Under the pieces are notes generated by a model. That model was given only the letters and a program-made list of their open reading frames with translations, did not search any database and was not told the origin of the DNA. The translations under genes and the position numbers were made by a program. Positions 26,642 through 35,004 of a DNA stretch of 64,000 bases are shown piece after piece. The number at the start of each line of letters is the position of its first letter. The stretch's first letter is position 1. This stretch comes from Streptomyces puniciscabiei (GTDB lineage Bacteria; Actinomycetota; Actinomycetes; Streptomycetales; Streptomycetaceae). The stretch lies in NCBI RefSeq assembly GCF_006715785.1, contig NZ_VFNX01000001.1:186001-250000 (forward strand). Direction: 5' to 3'.

Positions 26642-27166
26642 TCACTTCCTTCTCGCGGGGTGTTCGATGAGCCGGCGGTACCGGTCGACGGTCTCCGCAA
26701 GGCCCTGTTCGAAGGGGACTCGGGCCCGGTGGCCGAGGCGCCGCGGCTTGCTGTCGTCGACGCCGTAGCGGCGGTCATGCCCCTTGCGGTCCTCGACCGG
26801 GCGCACCGCGTCCCAGCCGGCACCGCAGGCATGAAGGAGCAGCCCGGTCAGCTCGCGGTTGGTCAGCCGGGTGCCGCCGACGACGTTGTGGACTGCGCCG
26901 GGCGCGCCGCGGTCCAGGACCAGGGAGTCGGGCCGGACGGGGGCCTCCTTGGAGCGGTCGACGAGTGCGGCGTCGGTGATGTCCCCCTGCACGAACCGCA
27001 GCCGTGGATCGCCGAGCACCGGCGCGAGTCCGGTCGGGTCCCCGGCGTAGGTCAGCGCGTCGAGGACGGTGACCTCGACGGCGGGGGGACCGGCGGGTCC
27101 GAGAAGGTCGCGGACGAAGTGCGAGCCGATGAACCCGGCCGCTGGGGTGACGAGGTAGCGCGTCAT
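26642..27166 (-). pseudogene. rmlB: dTDP-glucose 4,6-dehydratase with internal deletion
   Basis: 174 residues instead of the usual ~320-330. The N-terminal NAD-binding part is present (GFIGSHFVRDLLG, VTVLDALTYAGDPTGL, LRFVQGDITDAALVDR). The sequence then jumps in frame to the C-terminal part (NVVGG, LTNRELTGLLL, VEDRKGHDRRYGVDDSK). The centre, which holds the catalytic YxxxK, Thr and Asp-Glu residues, is missing. It cannot catalyse 4,6-dehydration. ATG overlaps the rmlA stop. Because the frame stays open and codon use looks normal, the deletion may be recent or the remnant may be kept for coupling. Confidence 0.85.
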
Positions 27167-28230
27167 GAGGCGATCCGCACGGTGCTGTGGTCGCCGAGCA
27201 CCAGCCGGTGCGAGGTGGGCACGCGGGGCGCGGGCGCGACCTGGACGTGGCAGCCGATGAGGGAGGCGTCGATCCGGCGCACTCCGGTGATGGTCGCTTC
27301 GCTCAGCACGATGGAGAACTCGATCTCGCTGTCCTCGATCCGGCAGTTCTCGGCGATCGAAGTGGACGGACCCACATAGGAGTTGACGATGGCCGATCCG
27401 GCGCCGATCAGCGCCGGGCCCACGATCCGGGAACCCCGCACGACCGCTCCCGCGCACACCCTGACCCGGCCTACGAGTTCGCTGTCGGCGCTGACGCTGC
27501 CCTCGACGGCGGGTTCGAGCACCTCCAGGACACTGCGGTTGGCCTCCAGCATGTCGGCGACGGTGCCGGTGTCCTTCCAGTACCCGGTGATGACGGTCGG
27601 GCGGATGTCCCGGCCCTGCGCGAGCATCAGCCGCAGCGCGTCGGTGATCTCCAGCTCGCCCCGCTCGGAAGGGGCGATGGCGCGGACGGCCGCGTGGACG
27701 GCGGGGGTGAACAGGTAGGCGCCGACGATGGCCAGATCGCTCGCGGGCCGCTCCGGCTTCTCCCGCAGGTCCGTGACGCGTCCGTCGGCGGAGAGCGTGG
27801 CGACGCCGTAGGCACTGGGGTCGGGGACCCGGGTCAGCAGGAGCTGGGCGTCCGGGCGGTGTGTGTGGAACTCGTCGAGCAGCGCGCCGATGCCGCCGAC
27901 GATGAAGTTGTCGCCGAGGTACATCAGGAAGTCGTCGTCACCGAGGAAGTCCCGGGCGATCAGTACGGCGTGGGCGAGGCCGAGCGGCCGGGGCTGCGGA
28001 AGGTAGGTCACCCGCAGCCCGAAGTCGGAACCGTCGCCGACGGCCCGCCGGATCTCGGTGGCGGTGTCGCCGACGATCACCCCGACGTCCTTGATCCCGG
28101 CGTCTGCGATGGCTTCAAGGCCGTAGAACAGGACGGGCTTGTTGGCGATGGGGACGAGTTGTTTGGCGGAGGTGTGGGTGATCGGGCGCAGTCGCGTGCC
28201 CGCGCCGCCCGCCAGCACGAGGGCTTTCAC
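27163..28230 (-). CDS. rmlA: Glucose-1-phosphate thymidylyltransferase, long form
   Basis: 355 residues. Nucleotidyltransferase signature is KALVLAGGAGTRLRPITHTSAKQLVPIANKPVLFYGLEAI; other conserved blocks are LGDNFI, DPSAYGVA, REKPERP and GYWKDTGT. A C-terminal left-handed beta-helix (GPALIGAGSAIVNSYVGPSTSI) marks the long RmlA form seen in antibiotic deoxysugar pathways such as StrD/DesIII. Makes dTDP-glucose from glucose-1-phosphate and dTTP. GTG start. No other deoxysugar gene is intact in the window, so later steps must be supplied from elsewhere. Confidence 0.92.
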   Translation of the reverse strand: MKALVLAGGAGTRLRPITHTSAKQLVPIANKPVLFYGLEAIADAGIKDVGVIVGDTATEIRRAVGDGSDFGLRVTYLPQPRPLGLAHAVLIARDFLGDDDFLMYLGDNFIVGGIGALLDEFHTHRPDAQLLLTRVPDPSAYGVATLSADGRVTDLREKPERPASDLAIVGAYLFTPAVHAAVRAIAPSERGELEITDALRLMLAQGRDIRPTVITGYWKDTGTVADMLEANRSVLEVLEPAVEGSVSADSELVGRVRVCAGAVVRGSRIVGPALIGAGSAIVNSYVGPSTSIAENCRIEDSEIEFSIVLSEATITGVRRIDASLIGCHVQVAPAPRVPTSHRLVLGDHSTVRIAS

Positions 28231-28264
28231 GAGGCTCCTTTCGATGCTCGGTGCGTCCGGGTGC

Positions 28265-29101
28265 TCAGTGCCTGGGCGCGCGGAACGCGGCGACCGTGAG
28301 CGGGCCGAAGACCACGAGCAGCAGCAGGGACCAGCCGAGCGTGGCGGCGATCGGGTGCGCGATCGGCCAGGCGGCGTCGGCGGGTGCGGCGACGGGGTTG
28401 CCGAACAGCTCCCGTACGGCCGACACGACCGCGCTCACCGGGTTCCAGTCGGCGAGCAGCCGCAGCCCTGTGGGCAGCCCTTCGGTGGGGACGAAGATGT
28501 TGGAGATCATGGTGAGCGGGAACATCAGCATGCCGACCAGGTCGGTCGCCGACCGGGAGGGCATGACCAGGCCGATCCACATCCCCAGCCAGCTGAAGGC
28601 GTAGCGGGCGAGGAGCAGCAGGGCGAGCCCCGCCACGACCCCGGTCGGGCGCCAGCCGACCAGCAGCCCACAACCCGCCATCAGCACCAGGGTGATGACC
28701 CCGCCGAGGCACTCGGCGAGTGACTGCCCGACGGGCACGCCCGTGCGGCTCATGGGCAGCGAGTGGAAGCGGTCGGTGATCCCCCGCTCCTTGTCCTCGG
28801 CCACCACGGCCGCGCTGGCGGCGATGCCGAACACCGCCATCTGCGCGAGCATGCCGGGCACCAGGAAGTCGACGTACGAACCACCGCCGGGCGGCCGCAT
28901 GTTGCTGCCGAGCACGTAGACGAACAGCAGGGTGAAGAGCAGCGGGATCACCAAGGCCATCACGGCCCGCTCCGGGGCGCTGCGCAGGTGCAGGAGATAG
29001 CGCCGGGCGACCGTCGCCGCGTCCCCGGCGCACCAGCGCAGCCGGGACAGCAGGGGTTCGTCGGCGGTGTGCCAAGTGGTGGGCGAGCAGGGCGTGTTCA
29101 C
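28265..29101 (-). CDS. ABC-2 type transporter permease (DrrB-like)
   Basis: 278 residues with about six membrane helices. Landmarks are [41 protein letters not shown], the cytoplasmic [18 protein letters not shown] loop, and a C-terminal [20 protein letters not shown] helix. Typical of the daunorubicin-resistance DrrB family. GTG start overlaps the true stop of the ATPase gene at 29,098. Expected to export and give self-resistance to the mature glycopeptide. Confidence 0.9.
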   Translation of the reverse strand: MNTPCSPTTWHTADEPLLSRLRWCAGDAATVARRYLLHLRSAPERAVMALVIPLLFTLLFVYVLGSNMRPPGGGSYVDFLVPGMLAQMAVFGIAASAAVVAEDKERGITDRFHSLPMSRTGVPVGQSLAECLGGVITLVLMAGCGLLVGWRPTGVVAGLALLLLARYAFSWLGMWIGLVMPSRSATDLVGMLMFPLTMISNIFVPTEGLPTGLRLLADWNPVSAVVSAVRELFGNPVAAPADAAWPIAHPIAATLGWSLLLLVVFGPLTVAAFRAPRH

Positions 29102-30100
29102 ACAGGCTCCCGGTCCCGGTCCGGCCGGCGCATGAGGTTCAGGAACACCTCGTCCAGCGTGGGCCGCCGCAGGGCGAGGTCCGCTACGGCGATGTCGGCG
29201 GCCTCCAGTTCGCGCAGTGCCGTGGCGAGCACGGCCGAGCCGGGCGCCGCGTCCGCGCCGAGGGCCAGGGTGACCCGGCGGGGGTCGTCGCCGGTGCCGG
29301 GATCCCGGCCGCCGGCTCGGGCCAGGATCTCGGCGGCCCGGCCGCGCTGTCCGGCGTGGCGGACGGTGAGGTCGATGGACTCGCCGCCGAGCGCGGACTT
29401 CAGCTCGAAGGGGGGTGCCCTCGGCGACGACCCGGCCGCCGGTGCCGTCCGGGCCGTTCAGCACGGCGATCCGGTCGGCGAGATGGTCGGCCTCGTCCAG
29501 GTACTGCGTGGTCAGGAGCACGGTCGTCCCGGCCCGGACCAGCTCCCGCACGCTCTCCCACAGACCACCCCGGCTCTGTGGATCGAGGCCGGTCGTGGGC
29601 TCGTCGAGGAACATCACCGCGGGCGGGACGACCAGCCCGACCGCGAGGTCGAGCCGTCGGCGCATCCCGCCGGAGTAGGTGCGCACCGGCCGCTGGGCCG
29701 CGTCCGTCAGCCCGAAACGCTCCAGCAGCTCCTCGGCCCGTCGCCGTGCGGCGGCTCCGCGCATCCGGTACAGCCGGGCGAACATCACCAGGTTGTCCCG
29801 CCCGCTGATCACCTCGTCCACCGAGGCGTACTGTCCGGTCAGCGCGACGCTTCCGCGCACCCGGGCGGGGTGCCGGACGACATCGTGCCCGGCCACGCGG
29901 GCGGTTCCGCCGTCCGGGAGGGACAGGGTCGCCAGGATCCGGACCAGCGTGGTCTTCCCCGCGCCGTTGGGCCCGAGCAGTCCGCAGACAGTTCCGGGGG
30001 CGACGGTGAGGTCGACTCCGCCCAGGGCGGGCGTCGCCCCGAACGCCTTGCGCAGTGCGCGCACCTCGATCGCGGGGGCGTCGAGCGGGGGTGGGGGCAC
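29098..30100 (-). CDS. ABC transporter ATP-binding protein (DrrA-like), frameshifted
   Basis: Walker [10 protein letters not shown], signature [12 protein letters not shown] and Walker [13 protein letters not shown] are all intact in the first ~225 residues. Near 29,411-29,416 a run of six G (C on the coding strand) throws the frame. As printed it reads through into permease sequence. With one base fewer it continues [21 protein letters not shown] and ends [24 protein letters not shown] at 29,098, the standard DrrA C-terminus. The spacing then gives a normal GTGA overlap with the permease. A homopolymer base-call error is the simplest explanation. Confidence 0.88.
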
Positions 30101-30122
30101 GGGTTCTCCTCGGGACGAAGAC

Positions 30123-31364
30123 TTACGGTCGGGTTCGGGCGGCGGGGCGCAACCGCACCGGCAGCGTCAGCAGCCCGCGCATGTCCCCGACGGGGCGCCA
30201 CAGCGGGGGCGCGCTCGGATCGGCCGCGGCCAGCTCCGGGCAGCGGTCGAGCAGTACGGCGAGGACGGTCTCCGTCTGGAGCCGGGCGAGCGGCGCACCC
30301 AGGCAGAAGTGAATGCCGTGGCCGAAGGAGAGATGGGGGCCGCGGGCCCGGGTGAGGTCCAGCCGGTCGGGCTCGGGGAAGACCTCCGGGTCCCGGTTGG
30401 CCGCCGAGAGCGCCACGCTGACGACGCTGGCCGCCGGGATGACGGTACCGGCGACCCGCACGTCCTCCCGTGCCACCCGCAGCGTGGTCCGCGCCAACGA
30501 CGCCTCGTAGCGCAGGAGTTCGTCCACCGCGGAGGGCAGCAGCTCGGGACGGTCGCGCAACAGCGCGAGCTGGTCGGGATGGCGCAGCAGGGCGTCGACC
30601 GCGTTGCCGATCATCCCCGTCGTCGTCTCATGGCCCGCCACGAGCAACAGCACCAGCAGGCCGACGAGTTCCTCGTCGTCGAGGCGTTGTCCCCGATCGT
30701 GCGCCACCACGAGGGCCGCGAGCAGGTCGGGCTGCTCCTCCTGGGGCAGATCGGTGCGGACGTGGGGGCGCTTCGCGGTCACGAGGGAGGCGAACCAGCG
30801 GTGCAGTCTGCGGGTGCGCTCCGCGGGCCCCGATCCGTTGCCGGAGACGGTGAGCATCCGGGTGGCCCAGGTCAGCAGCGCGCCACGGCTGCGGTGCGGA
30901 ACCCCGAGCAGCTCGCTGATCACCAGGACCGGCAGCGGGAAGGCCAGCGCCGTCATCAGGTCGACGCCGTCCTCGTCCGGGACCGCGCCGAGGAGTTCCC
31001 GGGTGAGCCGTTCGACCCGTGGCCGCAGCTCCTCCACCCGGCGCGGGGTGAACGCACCCGAGATCAGCCGCCGTAGCCGGGTGTGGTCCGGAGGGTCGCT
31101 GTTGACCAGGGGCAGGAAGAAGCTGTCGGCGCCAAAGACGCCGTACCCGGCGGAACTCAGCGCCTCTTCGGCGAGCCGGGGGTCCTTGGAGAAGCGGGGG
31201 TCGAGCAGCACGGCCCTGGCGTCGGCGTGCCGGGTGATCAGCCAGTAGTCGAGGCCCTGCGGGTTGCGCACGAGCCGGGGGCCGGGGCTCTCGCGCAGCC
31301 GGGAGTAGTAGGCGTGCTGATCGGCGAAGAAGGCGGGCGTGTCGATCTCGGTCGGCTGGGTCAC
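30123..31364 (-). CDS. Cytochrome P450 of the RiPP cluster
   Basis: 413 residues. I-helix AGHETTT, ExxR in DELLRYEA, and haem loop [20 protein letters not shown] start overlaps the stop of the preceding glycosyltransferase. It sits between two GT1 genes and the exporter, so hydroxylation of the peptide (for example on Trp43 or a side chain) to create a glycosylation site is a reasonable inference. Paralogous to the P450 at 14,933-16,174. Confidence 0.93.
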   Translation of the reverse strand: MTQPTEIDTPAFFADQHAYYSRLRESPGPRLVRNPQGLDYWLITRHADARAVLLDPRFSKDPRLAEEALSSAGYGVFGADSFFLPLVNSDPPDHTRLRRLISGAFTPRRVEELRPRVERLTRELLGAVPDEDGVDLMTALAFPLPVLVISELLGVPHRSRGALLTWATRMLTVSGNGSGPAERTRRLHRWFASLVTAKRPHVRTDLPQEEQPDLLAALVVAHDRGQRLDDEELVGLLVLLLVAGHETTTGMIGNAVDALLRHPDQLALLRDRPELLPSAVDELLRYEASLARTTLRVAREDVRVAGTVIPAASVVSVALSAANRDPEVFPEPDRLDLTRARGPHLSFGHGIHFCLGAPLARLQTETVLAVLLDRCPELAAADPSAPPLWRPVGDMRGLLTLPVRLRPAARTRP

Positions 31365-32602
31365 CGGGAGTCCAGCAGGGATTCGATGGCATCGGCCGCT
31401 GCGGGGGCTCCGCCGGCCCGCTGGATGTGCCCGCGCATGTCCTGCACCCGGCCCCCGAACGAGGAGTCGCACAGCACCCCGAGCGCCGCCTGCCGCAGAC
31501 TGCCGGCCGTCACCTCGGTCCGGTGCAGCATCACCCCGAGCCCCAGCTCCGCCACCCGGTCCGCGTTCGCCCGCTGCTCACTCATCTGCGGAATCGCCAC
31601 CATCGGCACCCCGAACGACAGCGACTCCATCACACTGCCCATCCCGGCATGCGTCACGAACAGATCCGCCTCACGCAACACCCGAAGCTGCGGCACATGC
31701 GCCCGCACCTCCACATGCCCAGGCACCCCCGCCAACCGCGCGGGATCGACCCGGTCCCCCACCGCCATCACCACATCCCACCGCAACCCGGCAAAGGCAT
31801 CCACACACTTCTGGAAGAACCCCAGATCATCGTTGTGAATCGTCCCCAACGACACCAACACCAACGGCCGTTCACCACCCGCCCGCCGACTCCACTCCCC
31901 GTCGAACCGGCGCTCCGACCAGCAAGGCCCGACGAAGTGGAAGTCCTCCCCGAAGGTCTCGCCCCGGAACTGGAACTCGCGCGGGATGAACACCAGCGCC
32001 GGACCCGACTCGCTCCCGGTCATCAACTCCTTGGGCCCGAGGGGCACCCGCACCCGGTCCAGCAGCTTGGCGACACCGTGGAAGACGCGCATGATCTCCG
32101 GATGCAGCGGATCGACCTCGGTCCGGTCACTGGCCAGCGACCAGTCAGCGCTCGCCGCGAAGGTGGTCCGGTACGGCAGCGCCGTGATGCCCCGTCGTGC
32201 CGCGGCCAGCCGGGCCGCCCACCCGGACGGGTCGTCGTACACCACCAGATCGGGCCGGTCCGTCGCGAACGCGCGGTCCAGCGGCCCGAGTACGGCCACG
32301 GTCTCGCGCAGCAGATCGCGCAGCACCTTCGCGAGATCGGCGCTGCCGAACCGGTCCGAACGGTCCCCGGCGCTGTCGTCGGCCGGCAGCCCGTCCATGG
32401 TGGACTCGTAAAGCAGCGGCGTCGCCCCGGTCCCGGCCACGGCGGCAGCGAACCGGTCGGTCGTCGCGAAGCTCACCCGGTGCCCGCGCCGCGTCAGCTC
32501 CTCGGCGACACCGAGCGCCGGGTTCACATGGCCGTGTCCGGGCAGAGCGAAGAACGCGATGTGCGCCGAGCGGGGACTACCGGCCTGGAGGAGATCACTC
32601 AC
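31361..32602 (-). CDS. GT1-family glycosyltransferase (MGT type), copy with shared C-terminal half
   Basis: 413 residues. The N-terminal acceptor domain begins HIAFFALPGHGHVNPALGVAEEL. The C-terminal donor domain has LVLVSLGTIHND, VPQLRVLREADLFVTHAGMGSVMESLSFGVPMVAIP and ends in [16 protein letters not shown]. From about SESGPALVFIPREFQFRG onward it is identical, apart from the last few residues, to the neighbouring glycosyltransferase at 32,599-33,825; the N-terminal halves differ strongly. GTG start overlaps that gene's stop. The identical donor domain predicts the same sugar nucleotide on a different acceptor position. Confidence 0.93.
   Translation of the reverse strand: MSDLLQAGSPRSAHIAFFALPGHGHVNPALGVAEELTRRGHRVSFATTDRFAAAVAGTGATPLLYESTMDGLPADDSAGDRSDRFGSADLAKVLRDLLRETVAVLGPLDRAFATDRPDLVVYDDPSGWAARLAAARRGITALPYRTTFAASADWSLASDRTEVDPLHPEIMRVFHGVAKLLDRVRVPLGPKELMTGSESGPALVFIPREFQFRGETFGEDFHFVGPCWSERRFDGEWSRRAGGERPLVLVSLGTIHNDDLGFFQKCVDAFAGLRWDVVMAVGDRVDPARLAGVPGHVEVRAHVPQLRVLREADLFVTHAGMGSVMESLSFGVPMVAIPQMSEQRANADRVAELGLGVMLHRTEVTAGSLRQAALGVLCDSSFGGRVQDMRGHIQRAGGAPAAADAIESLLDSR
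31372..32014. repeat. 643-bp direct repeat, copy A (partner 32,622-33,264)
   Basis: Base-by-base comparison with 32,622-33,264 (offset 1,250) shows two differences, at 31,389 and 31,391. Similarity stops sharply at both ends. It covers the coding sequence for the donor-binding half of the two adjacent glycosyltransferases. Confidence 0.95.
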
Positions 32603-33825
32603 CGTGCCACCTCTGCCCGCACCAGCAGGGATTCGATGACGTCGGCCGCTGCGGGGGCTCCGCCGGCCCGCTGGATGTGCCCGCGCATGTCCTGCACCCG
32701 GCCCCCGAACGAGGAGTCGCACAGCACCCCGAGCGCCGCCTGCCGCAGACTGCCGGCCGTCACCTCGGTCCGGTGCAGCATCACCCCGAGCCCCAGCTCC
32801 GCCACCCGGTCCGCGTTCGCCCGCTGCTCACTCATCTGCGGAATCGCCACCATCGGCACCCCGAACGACAGCGACTCCATCACACTGCCCATCCCGGCAT
32901 GCGTCACGAACAGATCCGCCTCACGCAACACCCGAAGCTGCGGCACATGCGCCCGCACCTCCACATGCCCAGGCACCCCCGCCAACCGCGCGGGATCGAC
33001 CCGGTCCCCCACCGCCATCACCACATCCCACCGCAACCCGGCAAAGGCATCCACACACTTCTGGAAGAACCCCAGATCATCGTTGTGAATCGTCCCCAAC
33101 GACACCAACACCAACGGCCGTTCACCACCCGCCCGCCGACTCCACTCCCCGTCGAACCGGCGCTCCGACCAGCAAGGCCCGACGAAGTGGAAGTCCTCCC
33201 CGAAGGTCTCGCCCCGGAACTGGAACTCGCGCGGGATGAACACCAGCGCCGGACCCGACTCGCTGCTGCCGAAGAACTCCTGGGCGCTCAGGCCCACTCC
33301 GAGGTCCGCCAGCATGGTGGCGATCTCCCCGTAGACGGCGTTCAGTCCGGCGTGCTCCGGCTCGAAGGTCGCGTACTCCCCGTCCGTACCGAGCGACCAG
33401 TGCTCGTTCGCGGCCAGCGTGGGAATGCTCCGCACGGCCGGTATCCCCCAACTGTGCGCGAGGAGGCGGCCCGTCCACCCGGACAGTCCATCGTGGACCA
33501 GCACGTCCGGACGGTCACCGGCGAACGCCTCGGCGAGCCTCGGGTACACCGCCTCGGTCTCCCGCACCAGGCCCCGCAGCACCTGTACGAAGTCGCCCGT
33601 GGTGAACCGGTCGACGCTCTCCAGGTCGTTCATCGCGTTCCGGGTCTGCCGCATGGTCGACTCGTACGGCACCAGCGTGGCGCCAGCCTCCTCGACCTCC
33701 GTGCCCTGGCGTGCGGTGACCGCGTAGCTGACGCGATGGCCGCGCGCCACAAGTTCCGCGACGATCCCCGCCGTCGGATTGACGTGACCGGTTCCAGGAA
33801 TGTTGAAGAAGGCGATATGGGACAT
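32599..33825 (-). CDS. GT1-family glycosyltransferase (MGT type), first gene of the minus-strand operon
   Basis: 408 residues. N-terminus HIAFFNIPGTGHVNPTAGIVAELVARGH is typical of macrolide-glycosyltransferase-like enzymes. The C-terminal half, with the donor-site VTHAGMGSVMESLSFGVPMVAIPQ, is shared with the next gene. AGGTGG precedes the ATG at 33,825. It faces the precursor gene across a 302-bp divergent promoter region and begins the run of GT-GT-P450-ABC-sugar genes. Presumably glycosylates the modified peptide. Confidence 0.93.
   Translation of the reverse strand: MSHIAFFNIPGTGHVNPTAGIVAELVARGHRVSYAVTARQGTEVEEAGATLVPYESTMRQTRNAMNDLESVDRFTTGDFVQVLRGLVRETEAVYPRLAEAFAGDRPDVLVHDGLSGWTGRLLAHSWGIPAVRSIPTLAANEHWSLGTDGEYATFEPEHAGLNAVYGEIATMLADLGVGLSAQEFFGSSESGPALVFIPREFQFRGETFGEDFHFVGPCWSERRFDGEWSRRAGGERPLVLVSLGTIHNDDLGFFQKCVDAFAGLRWDVVMAVGDRVDPARLAGVPGHVEVRAHVPQLRVLREADLFVTHAGMGSVMESLSFGVPMVAIPQMSEQRANADRVAELGLGVMLHRTEVTAGSLRQAALGVLCDSSFGGRVQDMRGHIQRAGGAPAAADVIESLLVRAEVAR
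32622..33264. repeat. 643-bp direct repeat, copy B (partner 31,372-32,014)
   Basis: Second copy of the near-identical segment. A sharp transition to unrelated sequence at 33,264/33,265 marks the border between the acceptor and donor domains. Confidence 0.95.
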
Positions 33826-34127
33826 CGAACCACCTGTGTTTCCGGGCGGGCAGAACTGTCATCGGACCGGCAACGTAGCAAAGGATTCTGCCCGTTCGGT
33901 ATGCGCGGGCTCCGTCCATTGCCGTAATAGCGGGAAGGTGAGCCCGCGTCTCACACCCGTGTGGGAGACGGAGGGCCGGCTTCCTACTCGTGCGGGGAGC
34001 GAGAAACCAGCGGGACGGCGGAAGAATTCGGGATGCTCCCCGGACAGCATGGCGACCGCCGCCCGGATCGGGCGGCCCGCGGATGGATTCCCCATCCGTC
34101 GGAATGTCCCTTGTCGAAGGAGGCACC
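33826..34127. promoter_or_regulatory. Divergent promoter/leader region of the RiPP cluster
   Basis: 302 bp between the first minus-strand glycosyltransferase and the precursor gene. It contains an imperfect 22-bp palindrome at 33,948-33,969 with GTCTC/GAGAC ends and nine of eleven base pairs. An exact hairpin lies at 34,058-34,076 (arms GCCGCCCG and CGGGCGGC, loop GAT) and a second at 34,080-34,098 (arms CGGATGG and CCATCCG). The two hairpins fall in the probable 5-prime leader just before the GAAGGAGG ribosome-binding site. Promoter -35/-10 boxes are not certain. Confidence 0.6.
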
Positions 34128-34268
34128 ATGCCCGTCGCCGACCTGCTGGCCGATGACCTGCTGGAGCTGGACGCCCTGACCGAGGACGAGCTCCTCACCG
34201 TCGAGGCGGACGAGAACGAGGCGCAGGCCATCCTGTGCTCCTGCTGCTGCTCCTGGTGCGGTTGCTGA
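34128..34268 (+). CDS. TOMM/azole RiPP precursor peptide
   Basis: 46 residues, with a strong GAAGGAGG ribosome-binding site. The leader (residues 1-~35) is acidic and Leu-rich (LLADDLLELDALTEDELL), as in thiopeptide and azole peptide leaders. The C-terminal core is ILCSCCCSWCGC: six Cys (37, 39, 40, 41, 44, 46), Ser38, Ser42, Trp43 and Gly45. YcaO/SagB enzymes in the cluster can convert Cys to thiazole; three consecutive Cys would give a polythiazole run. The C-terminal Cys is a natural target for the HFCD-like flavoprotein encoded next. The leader cleavage site is unknown (around AQA/IL is a guess). No other Cys-rich short ORF was found in the cluster. Confidence 0.92.
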   Translation: MPVADLLADDLLELDALTEDELLTVEADENEAQAILCSCCCSWCGC

Positions 34269-34284
34269 GTATCGGCCTGATACA

Positions 34285-34317
34285 CGTCCCCCGGGAGGCC
34301 CGGCCTCCGGGGGGACG
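34285..34317. terminator. Strong hairpin directly after the precursor gene
   Basis: Arms 34,285-34,300 and 34,302-34,317 pair over 16 positions with one mismatch and a minimal loop, 16 nt after the precursor stop. There is no T-tract, so it may stabilise the precursor mRNA or act as a partial terminator. Either would set high precursor and lower enzyme expression. Confidence 0.65.
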
Positions 34318-34371
34318 ACTGGACGCTGTCGCCCAGGAGACCGGAGTACGCGATGACAGGTGATGTGCGCG

Positions 34372-35004
34372 ATGACAAGTGAAGAGAACTGGGGAATGCC
34401 GCCTATCCCGATTCCTCCCCTCGGAGTGAAACGCCTTCTCCTGGTCGGCACCGGCTCATCGAACGCCGCTTTCCTTCCGCTGTGGGTCAACTGGTTCCAG
34501 GTCAGTTATCCGAAAGTGGAATTGCGCATCGTCCTGACGCGTTCCGCGCAACGTTTCGTGACCCGGGAGGGTCTTTCGGTTCTCACCAACCGACTGGTTT
34601 TCGAGGATTCCTGGTCCGAGGAGCCGCAGACCCGGAAACTCCATGTGGAGCTGGCGAGCTGGCCGGACGGAATCGCCGTATATCCGGCGGGCCTGCACTT
34701 CATCGCCCGCCTCGCCCAGGGCCTCGCCGACACTCCGGTGACCATGGCACTGCAATGCACCAAGGCGCCGATCGCGCTGGCCGCCGCGCTGCCACCGGGC
34801 GGCTGGGAGAGCGCGGCGATGACGGACCACCGGGCGCGGCTGGAGCAGCGCGCCAATGTCGTGCTGCGCCCGCCGGTGACGGGGTTGAGCATGACGACCG
34901 GACGCCATGACGGCAACCAGCCGGACACCCTCCCGAACCTCCTCAGGAGCCTGGAGGACCTCCGCACCCGGCACGAGACGGTGAACGGTGCCGGCCCCCG
35001 CTGA
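34372..35004 (+). CDS. HFCD-family flavoprotein, probable peptidyl-Cys decarboxylase
   Basis: 210 residues. Rossmann-like flavoprotein: N-terminal LLLVGTGSSNAAFLPLWVNWF, then VELRIVLTRSAQRFVT. The conserved active-site His is in KLHVELASWPDG, followed by YPAGLHF at the position of the PASANT motif of EpiD/LanD. The later substrate-clamp PxMNxxMW is not conserved. Family members (EpiD, MrsD, TvaF, Dfp/CoaBC) oxidatively decarboxylate C-terminal Cys residues using FMN. Here Cys46 of the precursor is the obvious substrate, giving an enethiol or, after ring closure, an unsubstituted terminal thiazole. ATG 34,372 is chosen; starts at 34,360 and 34,363 are possible. Confidence 0.78.
   Translation: MTSEENWGMPPIPIPPLGVKRLLLVGTGSSNAAFLPLWVNWFQVSYPKVELRIVLTRSAQRFVTREGLSVLTNRLVFEDSWSEEPQTRKLHVELASWPDGIAVYPAGLHFIARLAQGLADTPVTMALQCTKAPIALAAALPPGGWESAAMTDHRARLEQRANVVLRPPVTGLSMTTGRHDGNQPDTLPNLLRSLEDLRTRHETVNGAGPR

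Noticed and set aside
28265..30100. Single fused ABC ATPase-permease protein
   Set aside because: The long open frame arises from a +1 shift at a G6 run. The residues between the two domains are an Arg/Pro/Gly-rich out-of-frame translation, and the correct frame yields a normal DrrA end and a GTGA overlap.
34128..35004. Thiopeptide or lanthipeptide reading of the cluster
   Set aside because: The leader resembles thiopeptide leaders and the HFCD protein resembles LanD, but no LanB/split dehydratase, LanC or pyridine-forming cyclase is present in the window, so dehydroalanine-based macrocycles are not supported.
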